Positions 1 through 4,248 of a stretch of 14,887 nucleotides of DNA are shown here, piece by piece (within the stretch, counting starts at the first letter, position 1; each line of letters starts with the position of its first letter). Position numbers and translations under genes: made by a program. Source of the DNA: JACQGD01 sp045628725 (GTDB lineage: Bacteria; Patescibacteriota; Saccharimonadia; Saccharimonadales; Saccharimonadaceae); contig JAZQPT010000033.1 of assembly GCA_045628725.1 (NCBI GenBank), forward strand, positions 1-14,887, read 5' to 3'. The notes under the pieces are model-generated. The model did not search any database. It was not told the origin of the DNA and saw only the letters and a list, made by a program, of their open reading frames with translations.

Positions 1-25
1 GCGCAAGCGTTAGTCCTATGACATA

Positions 26-56
26 TTGACAAATTGTCTCGTATTTATGCTATAAT
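26..56 (+). promoter_or_regulatory. Promoter of tRNA-Gln
   Basis: A perfect -35 hexamer TTGACA (26-31) and a perfect -10 TATAAT (51-56) are separated by 19 bases. The -10 is preceded by TGC, an extended -10. The predicted transcription start near 63 lies just upstream of the tRNA, as expected for a short-leader stable RNA gene. The spacer is longer than ideal and the extended -10 may compensate. Confidence 0.8.
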
Positions 57-66
57 AAATGAGCTT

Positions 67-141
67 TGGGGCGTCGCCAAGTGGTAAGGCATCAGTTTTT
101 GGTGCTGACATTCGGGGGTTCGAATCCCTCCGCCCCAGCCA
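67..141 (+). tRNA. trnQ: tRNA-Gln(TTG)
   Basis: Glutamine tRNA decoding CAA. The acceptor arm TGGGGCG (67-73) pairs with CGCCCCA (131-137), followed by discriminator G and an encoded CCA (139-141). The anticodon stem TCAGT/GCTGA encloses a seven-base loop TTTTGGT, putting TTG at the anticodon. The T arm carries the usual GGTTCGAATCC core. A weak U-A first pair and a G discriminator are normal for bacterial tRNA-Gln. It has its own promoter upstream and a terminator 9 bases downstream, so it is a single-gene unit. Confidence 0.97.
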
Positions 142-149
142 TATAGAAC

Positions 150-174
150 AGATCTCCTCCGGGAGGTCTTTTCT
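150..174 (+). terminator. Rho-independent terminator of tRNA-Gln
   Basis: The stem AGATCTCC (150-157) pairs with GGAGGTCT (162-169), including one G-T wobble, around the loop TCCG. A T-rich tail TTTTC follows directly. It is placed just after the tRNA CCA end. Confidence 0.85.
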
Positions 175-272
175 TATATCTTCATCTCTGTTACTTGAGG
201 CTGTTTGGCCGGTTTGGTTAGCCTTATTTTGCATGACCTAAAATCTCCTTACTTAGACCACTATTTCGAGCT

Positions 273-476
273 ATGGCCTGTGTCAATTTAGTGTACGTAA
301 CAGATACGGAATTGTGTTTCATATTTTTATGGTTTGATAACGATATTTGGCCTAATGAATTGAGCGTGCTCGAAAGACATGAGTCATTGCAGAACTTTAT
401 GATGATAGACCTTCAAAAAGATCCCGATATACTAAAGAAGTTAGCCGAGGTGATTGAAAAAACCAAACATATATAG
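273..476 (+). CDS. Possible small hypothetical protein, 67 aa
   Basis: An open frame with no recognised family. The second half (WPNELSVLERHESLQNFM and a charged tail rich in Lys and Glu) looks more protein-like than the N-terminal half, so the start may be wrong or the frame may be the remains of a longer gene. No convincing ribosome binding site precedes the ATG. It occupies the otherwise empty stretch between the tRNA-Gln terminator and the radical SAM promoter. It could equally be a chance open frame. Confidence 0.25.
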   Translation: MACVNLVYVTDTELCFIFLWFDNDIWPNELSVLERHESLQNFMMIDLQKDPDILKKLAEVIEKTKHI

Positions 477-492
477 ACGCTGCAGATATATT

Positions 493-521
493 TTGCCATT
501 CAATTACTATTCATATAGAAT
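493..521 (+). promoter_or_regulatory. Promoter of the radical SAM gene (leaderless)
   Basis: TTGCCA (493-498), 17 bases, then TAGAAT (516-521). Transcription would start about 7 bases after the -10, which is the A of the ATG at 528, so the mRNA is predicted to be leaderless. No Shine-Dalgarno sequence is visible, which fits. Confidence 0.6.
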
Positions 522-527
522 CAATCT

Positions 528-1949
528 ATGGAAAGACTAAAATTACCCTTAATAGACACAAGCGCCGAATGGAAGAGAAGCCCAGATAGTCAGCTTGTTC
601 GAAAAATAGGCGATCGAGGCCTTAAGGTTGCACTGTTGTATCCTGATGTTTATGATATGGCGCGATTCAATGAAGAGCGGAAAGAGTTCCCTCCATTTGG
701 GGCCATGTACCTAGCTTCAGTTCTTGCAGATCAAGGACACGAAGTTGATCTTTTTAATATTACAGGAAAACTTGAGCATGACACGAGAGACCTTACCGAG
801 TATGATAGTGTCGGCTACAGTATTTCATCTTCAGTGACAATGGGCATGATCGAGCAAGCACACCGTCATTCAACTATCCGCGAAGACGCGCAAGTTATCG
901 CGGGTGGCGTTCATGCTAACTTTTACCCGGAGCAAGTACTTAATGATCTTAATGCTCACGCAGTTGCTCACTCTGAATCAGAAGGGATAATTGAGCGGCT
1001 TACTTATGCGCGTACAGATGATGAGTATGCTGCAACAGCAGGCATTGTCTGGAGGAATTCAAAAGGAGAAATCGTAAGGAACCGAAAAGCTACGCCGCTC
1101 CCTATAGACGACCTTCCGCTTCCTGCTCGTCTCATGCTACCAGAAGAAGATATCGTGATGGACGATCGCCTAGCGGGTACTGACATAAAAATGGCACATA
1201 TGATGCTCAGTCGAGGGTGTCCATTCCCGTGCACGTTCTGTGCGGCTGGTCAAACACGAATGCAATACCGCAGTGGTGAGAGCGCCCGGACCGAGCTTTC
1301 ACACCTAAAGGACACGTATGGAATCGAAGGATTTTCTATTGTTGATGATAACTTTGTCGTTGCGCGTCAGAAGGTTATGGAGATCTGTGACAGTATTCAA
1401 GATCTCGACTTGAAGTGGTCCGCACTCTCCCGGGTAGATACAGTAGATAAAGAGTTGCTAGAGAAAATGAGGGATGCGGGATGTATTGAAATAAAGTTCG
1501 GCGTTGAATCGGGCAGTGAAAAGATTTTGCACGCGATGCGAAAAAGAATAAATAAGGATACTATCAGAAGTGCGTTTGAAGCCTGTGATGAAGTAGGTAT
1601 CAATGCGAAAGCATTCATTATTCATGGTTATCCTGGAGAGAATATGGAGACCACACAAGAGACAGTTGATTTATTGAGGTCGCTTGAGTCTATTATAAAA
1701 CGCGTGTCCTTATTTAGGTTTGTACCACTACCTGGAACACAGGTATATGAACAACGGAATTCCGACGGGAGCTATTTGATTCATGACACTCACAATGACG
1801 AACAGACATGGGACGGAGATTGGGCAAAATTCCACCTATATAGAAACGGACGCCACTGGTGGGGTGATGAGAATGACTTTGCTGAAGTTAATGCATCATA
1901 TGAGTACATAAAACATTATATAGAGTCAAAATGGGGAAGGCAGGAATAG
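528..1949 (+). CDS. B12-binding-type radical SAM protein, 473 aa
   Basis: A cytoplasmic radical S-adenosylmethionine enzyme of the cobalamin-binding class (the BchE/methyltransferase-like group). Residues about 33-155 form a Rossmann-like B12-binding region, starting KVALLYPDVYD with PPFGAMYLASVL and GGVHANFYP further on. The radical SAM core follows, with the 4Fe-4S motif CPFPCTFC giving Cys231, Cys235 and Cys238, then DDNF, FGVESGSEKIL and IHGYPGE blocks typical of the TIM barrel. The classical DxHxxG cobalamin motif is not obvious, so cofactor use is uncertain. Its substrate cannot be read from sequence; related proteins methylate or rearrange unactivated carbons. The start codon lies directly downstream of a -10 box (leaderless). 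The HAM1-like gene begins 5 bases after its stop, so they are probably co-transcribed. Confidence 0.9.
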   Translation: MERLKLPLIDTSAEWKRSPDSQLVRKIGDRGLKVALLYPDVYDMARFNEERKEFPPFGAMYLASVLADQGHEVDLFNITGKLEHDTRDLTEYDSVGYSISSSVTMGMIEQAHRHSTIREDAQVIAGGVHANFYPEQVLNDLNAHAVAHSESEGIIERLTYARTDDEYAATAGIVWRNSKGEIVRNRKATPLPIDDLPLPARLMLPEEDIVMDDRLAGTDIKMAHMMLSRGCPFPCTFCAAGQTRMQYRSGESARTELSHLKDTYGIEGFSIVDDNFVVARQKVMEICDSIQDLDLKWSALSRVDTVDKELLEKMRDAGCIEIKFGVESGSEKILHAMRKRINKDTIRSAFEACDEVGINAKAFIIHGYPGENMETTQETVDLLRSLESIIKRVSLFRFVPLPGTQVYEQRNSDGSYLIHDTHNDEQTWDGDWAKFHLYRNGRHWWGDENDFAEVNASYEYIKHYIESKWGRQE

Positions 1950-1954
1950 TACAT

Positions 1955-2575
1955 ATGTCATACACAATTATATTCGCTACACGCAATAAAGGAAAACAGG
2001 CTGAAATCTTAAAGGTTGCAGGACGTTTTAATATGGCCAGCAATATCCGATTTCCCGAAGACGAGTATCCGGAAAGTGCCGAGCCACACGATACTTTTGA
2101 GGGCAATGCTCGTCAAAAAGCAATAGACGCAGCAGACCACTTTGGTAGCGAGGCGAAAACTATATTTGTTGGCGATGATAGTGGTATGGAAATTGCTTCT
2201 CTCGGCGGTGCACCTGGCGTAAAAACACGTCGATGGGGAGGAGATCGACTCACTGATAGCGAGTTCGATGCATACTGTTTAAGGCAGCTCGATGGAAAGC
2301 GGGGAAAAGATCGAGAAGCTATCCTCAAAAGTACGATTTGTGCTATTGATGGTGATACTGAAAAATATTTCTACGGCATTTTCAAGGGTCAAATACTAGA
2401 TAAACCTCAAGCGATACGAGGAGGTAAAGAAGGGTTCCCAATTGCCGCCTTGTTTTATGTACCGGAAGCGAATGATGTGCTTGGTAATATTCAAGACTCT
2501 GCTGACAGTACAGTTAAAACACATCGCGAACTAGCGCTGGAGGGTCTTTTTTCAGCATACGGCAATTACGCCTAG
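1955..2575 (+). CDS. HAM1/RdgB-like (ITPase family) nucleotide pyrophosphatase, 206 aa
   Basis: Family members hydrolyse non-canonical purine nucleoside triphosphates (ITP, XTP, dITP) to monophosphates, cleaning the nucleotide pool. Visible motifs are the N-terminal TRNKGKQAE (residues 9-17, substrate loop), TFEGNARQKA (47-56), the metal/catalytic DDSGMEI (74-80) and GAPGVKTRRW (85-94). The C-terminal half is unusual. The usual FGYDPxF block is replaced by GFPIAALFYVPE, and the usual SHR near the end reads THR, so base specificity may differ. I prefer the ATG at 1955 because the first beta strand (SYTIIFATRN) begins there. An upstream in-frame ATG at 1931 would add eight residues and overlap the radical SAM gene. 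The gene sits 5 bases after that gene, probably in one operon. Confidence 0.82.
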   Translation: MSYTIIFATRNKGKQAEILKVAGRFNMASNIRFPEDEYPESAEPHDTFEGNARQKAIDAADHFGSEAKTIFVGDDSGMEIASLGGAPGVKTRRWGGDRLTDSEFDAYCLRQLDGKRGKDREAILKSTICAIDGDTEKYFYGIFKGQILDKPQAIRGGKEGFPIAALFYVPEANDVLGNIQDSADSTVKTHRELALEGLFSAYGNYA

Positions 2576-2661
2576 GCTTGATCCTCTTGTTCGTTATCAT
2601 CTATGACGATAACATCTACATCACTTAGCCCTATAAGAGTTCGATAATCGTTCTTGATGCC
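2572..2661 (-). pseudogene. Possible C-terminal remnant cut off by repeat copy A
   Basis: On the minus strand a frame runs out of the repeat boundary and continues through LGIKNDYRTLIGLSDVDVI and an acidic tail (IDDNEQEDQA) to a TAG at 2572-2574. It has no start of its own. The composition looks protein-like and the frame is intact exactly up to the edge of the direct repeat, so it may be the tail of a gene interrupted when the repeat arrived. I do not recognise the family, and chance is a real alternative for a frame this short. Confidence 0.2.
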
Positions 2662-2784
2662 CAGCCATGAAAATAACCTTAGGTCTTTTGATCTAAGGTT
2701 ATTTTCTTAGTCTTAGATTGCGGTTTGAACCCCCGGTTTTGCTGAGGCAAAACGATCGCAGGGTTCGGTGCAGCGATTGAAACA
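2662..2784 (+). repeat. Direct repeat, copy A (hairpin plus conserved structured segment)
   Basis: About 123 bp that recur at 6605-6728 in the same orientation. The first part is a near-perfect hairpin: AAAATAACCTTAGGTC (2670-2685), loop TTTT, GATCTAAGGTTATTTT (2690-2705), followed by CTT. It is the same in both copies and resembles a bidirectional terminator. The second part (about 2720-2784) holds nested complementary segments GAACCC...GGGTTC around TTTTGC...GCAAAA. Copies A and B bracket the HNH/protease/TOMM block. It also fills most of the 265-base gap between the HAM1-like gene and the HNH gene. Confidence 0.75.
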
Positions 2785-2840
2785 AAAGAAAGCACGCCAG
2801 TATTTTCTTTTGTGAATGAGCGGAAAGGGCTTTAGCCGCT

Positions 2841-3062
2841 ATGCCTCTACGCGATCATGAACGCGCCGTTCGTTATTATGTAAATATTTTGGTAAGTTAC
2901 AAGAATAAATCTTGGAATCAGTGCACTCAATGTGGATCGACGCAAGATCTACATTTTGATCACATGCCTCCTTACGCAAAAGGCGGTACAAGCACTAATA
3001 TTGAGAATATTCAACTGTTGCGTCAAAAGCATAACCTATCTAAATCAAATAAGATCATTTAG
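2841..3062 (+). CDS. Small HNH-endonuclease-like protein, 73 aa
   Basis: A short protein with the core of an HNH nuclease: a zinc-knuckle pair CTQC (Cys28, Cys31), HFDHMPPYAKGG (residues 38-49, with the catalytic-type D-H pair), then an N-rich helix and QLLRQKHN (58-65). In standard members the last segment carries a second CxxC and a CN; here the cysteines are missing, so zinc binding may be lost and activity is uncertain. An in-frame stop at 2817 rules out a longer N-terminus. A weak purine-rich site (GGAAAGGG, 2822-2829) precedes the ATG. It is the first gene inside the repeat-bounded block. HNH proteins of this size occur in phages and mobile elements, which fits a mobile origin for the block, but that is inference. 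Confidence 0.6.
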   Translation: MPLRDHERAVRYYVNILVSYKNKSWNQCTQCGSTQDLHFDHMPPYAKGGTSTNIENIQLLRQKHNLSKSNKII

Positions 3063-3072
3063 CTATCACTAA

Positions 3073-3292
3073 TTATAGTGATGTCGCAATCCGCAACTTT
3101 ATTATTATCCCGGATTGATATGGAACATTTTCAATTATTCCATCTAGGAGAGCTACCTTGCCTGCTCCGTTGTCGCCAATTATTCCGACAATATCTCCAA
3201 CGTCGACTACTACTTGACGTGTCGCTCAAGACGATCGTGTCATCACGATGAAGGGGTCGTATGTGATAGCTGTAAGCTCGAACTCATATTAT
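3073..3292 (-). pseudogene. Decayed ABC-transporter ATPase fragment
   Basis: Reading leftwards, three pieces in shifting frames resemble the start of an ABC ATPase: FELTAITYDPFIV (about 3285-3245), then DDTIVLSDTS (about 3245-3215), then DVGDIVGIIGDNGAGK followed by ALLDGIIENVPYQSG, ending at TAA 3073-3075. GDNGAGK is a Walker A motif and the preceding GDIVGIIG is the usual beta strand of this fold. The Ser/Thr that should follow the Walker Lys is Val. Nothing downstream (Q loop, signature, Walker B) is present, and at least two frameshifts are needed. I therefore call it a pseudogene. It lies between the HNH gene and the metalloprotease gene inside the TOMM block, where an exporter would be expected. 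Confidence 0.55.
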
Positions 3293-3345
3293 TAGTATGG
3301 TATAATTTTTTTGCCCATCAGCAATTCTATTACACTTTGATAAGA

Positions 3346-3354
3346 TGATATAAT
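3346..3354 (+). promoter_or_regulatory. Extended -10 promoter of the metalloprotease gene
   Basis: TGA directly before a perfect TATAAT (3349-3354) gives an extended -10 element. The start codon is at 3362, so the transcript is predicted to be leaderless. No good -35 hexamer is visible. Confidence 0.55.
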
Positions 3355-3361
3355 ATATACA

Positions 3362-4003
3362 ATGATCTATATCCTCAATGCAACCGGAAAACTTACAAAG
3401 TACGAATCTCAGATTACAATTATCATTAATGATGTTCTTGAAAAATATAATGTAATCAAGCCTATCAACGATCTTGATATTGTCGTGGCTGAAAATCCAG
3501 GAATGTCTATTCCGGGACGGGGACTTGGCGGCTATACGTCAACTGCGCACGAGCTGTACATTCCTTTGGATTTAAGTGATGATGTAGAGCAAAACTTAGA
3601 CAGATATCTTGCGCTAACGATGGCGCACGAACTTTCTCATGTAGTACGGCTTCAGGCGGGGCAGCCTCTCGCAAGTGATGGCAACCTAGGAGATAATGTC
3701 GTCGGCGAAGGTCTGGCTGATCATCTTAGTCTTGATCTATATCCAGATAGTGAAATTCCATGGACGCACGCCGTCAGTGGAGAAGAGCTTGAAAGTCTAA
3801 AAACTCGATTTCTAAAAGAGTACCAACAGAAACCATATGATCACAACGCGTGGTTTTATGGAGCAGAGTATGCGGATCTACCTCATTGGGGAGGCTACTC
3901 TTTAGGCTATGCATTAATCGAGGATTATTTGAAATTAAAAAATGCCGATATCAAAGACATTTTATTAGTCTCGTCAGACGACATATTATCAGTTTGGCGC
4001 TAA
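3362..4003 (+). CDS. DUF2268/YjaZ-like putative zinc metalloprotease, 213 aa
   Basis: A soluble protein with a gluzincin-type active site. AHELSH gives HExxH at His89, Glu90 and His93, and GEGLADH (Glu116) is a plausible third zinc ligand about 23 residues later. The segment GGYTSTAHELYIPLD (57-71) and the WGGYSLGYALIEDYL stretch near the end match the pattern of DUF2268 (YjaZ-like) proteases, whose substrates are largely unknown. There is no signal peptide or membrane segment, so it should act in the cytoplasm. It starts at a leaderless position and faces the TOMM genes tail to tail, 91 bases from the precursor stop. It is the only protease in the block, so a role in removing the peptide leader is possible but unproven. 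Homology to DUF2268 is inferred from motif layout. Confidence 0.7.
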   Translation: MIYILNATGKLTKYESQITIIINDVLEKYNVIKPINDLDIVVAENPGMSIPGRGLGGYTSTAHELYIPLDLSDDVEQNLDRYLALTMAHELSHVVRLQAGQPLASDGNLGDNVVGEGLADHLSLDLYPDSEIPWTHAVSGEELESLKTRFLKEYQQKPYDHNAWFYGAEYADLPHWGGYSLGYALIEDYLKLKNADIKDILLVSSDDILSVWR

Positions 4004-4012
4004 ATGAATAAG

Positions 4013-4053
4013 GCCACTGCAGTTGGGTGATATATCAACCCAACTGCAGTGGC
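4013..4053. terminator. Perfect 16-bp palindrome between convergent genes
   Basis: GCCACTGCAGTTGGGT (4013-4028) pairs perfectly with ACCCAACTGCAGTGGC (4038-4053). The short spacer GATATATCA is itself nearly self-complementary. It lies 9 bases after the metalloprotease stop and 41 bases past the precursor stop on the other strand, so it is probably a shared terminator. It lacks a strong T run on either side, which makes a protein-binding site or a recombination scar possible alternatives. Confidence 0.55.
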
Positions 4054-4061
4054 GATGGTGC

Positions 4062-4077
4062 AAGGCTTTTCAGCCTT
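4062..4077 (-). terminator. GNRA-capped hairpin after the precursor gene
   Basis: On the minus strand AAGGCT-GAAA-AGCCTT forms a six-pair stem closed by a GAAA tetraloop, 17 bases after the precursor peptide stop codon. Together with the larger palindrome just beyond, it could end transcription or protect the 3' end of the TOMM mRNA. There is no T run directly after it. Confidence 0.4.
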
Positions 4078-4094
4078 ACGGGTACCTAGTCAAG

Positions 4095-4220
4095 CTACTT
4101 CCGAGGGGTGGAACCCCTGGAGCTGCCATTGCTGCTGCTTCCGCTGCTGCATGCTCCGCTGCTACGTGCAGCAGAGCCCATGACGGCGCGCTTCTTGACC
4201 TTGACGGTGAGAACCTGCAT
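4095..4220 (-). CDS. Candidate TOMM (azole-containing RiPP) precursor peptide, 41 aa
   Basis: A small basic peptide encoded 28 bases after the SagB-YcaO stop, with a strong ribosome binding site AGGAAGG about 9 bases before its ATG at 4220. This site is why I prefer 4220 over an upstream ATG at 4277 that overlaps the YcaO gene. Residues 1-14 (MQVLTVKVKKRAVM) would be a short leader. Residues 15-41 are a low-complexity core: RSSGACSSGSSSNGSS, then RGSTPRK. The core has 11 Ser, one Cys (Cys24) and one Thr (Thr38), the residues a YcaO cyclodehydratase turns into oxazolines and thiazolines. The Ser/Gly-rich tail ending S-T-P-x-K recalls the tail of streptolysin S precursor SagA, but the Cys-rich stretch of SagA is absent. 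The Ser codons are nearly all AGC, giving a GC-rich repetitive gene. A chance frame is unlikely given the site, spacing and neighbour. Confidence 0.78.
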   Translation of the reverse strand: MQVLTVKVKKRAVMGSAARSSGACSSGSSSNGSSRGSTPRK

Positions 4221-4248
4221 GAAGTTTACTTCCTTCCTGGAGATAGCT

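Noticed and set aside
16..234. Minus-strand frame containing RRDSNPRM
   Set aside because: It runs antisense through tRNA-Gln; this peptide is a familiar translation artefact of tRNA genes, as is the plus frame at 59-241.
2719..2770. tRNA- or tmRNA-like T arm in the repeat (GGTTTGAACCC and similar)
   Set aside because: No acceptor stem, anticodon arm or CCA end can be built around it in either copy.
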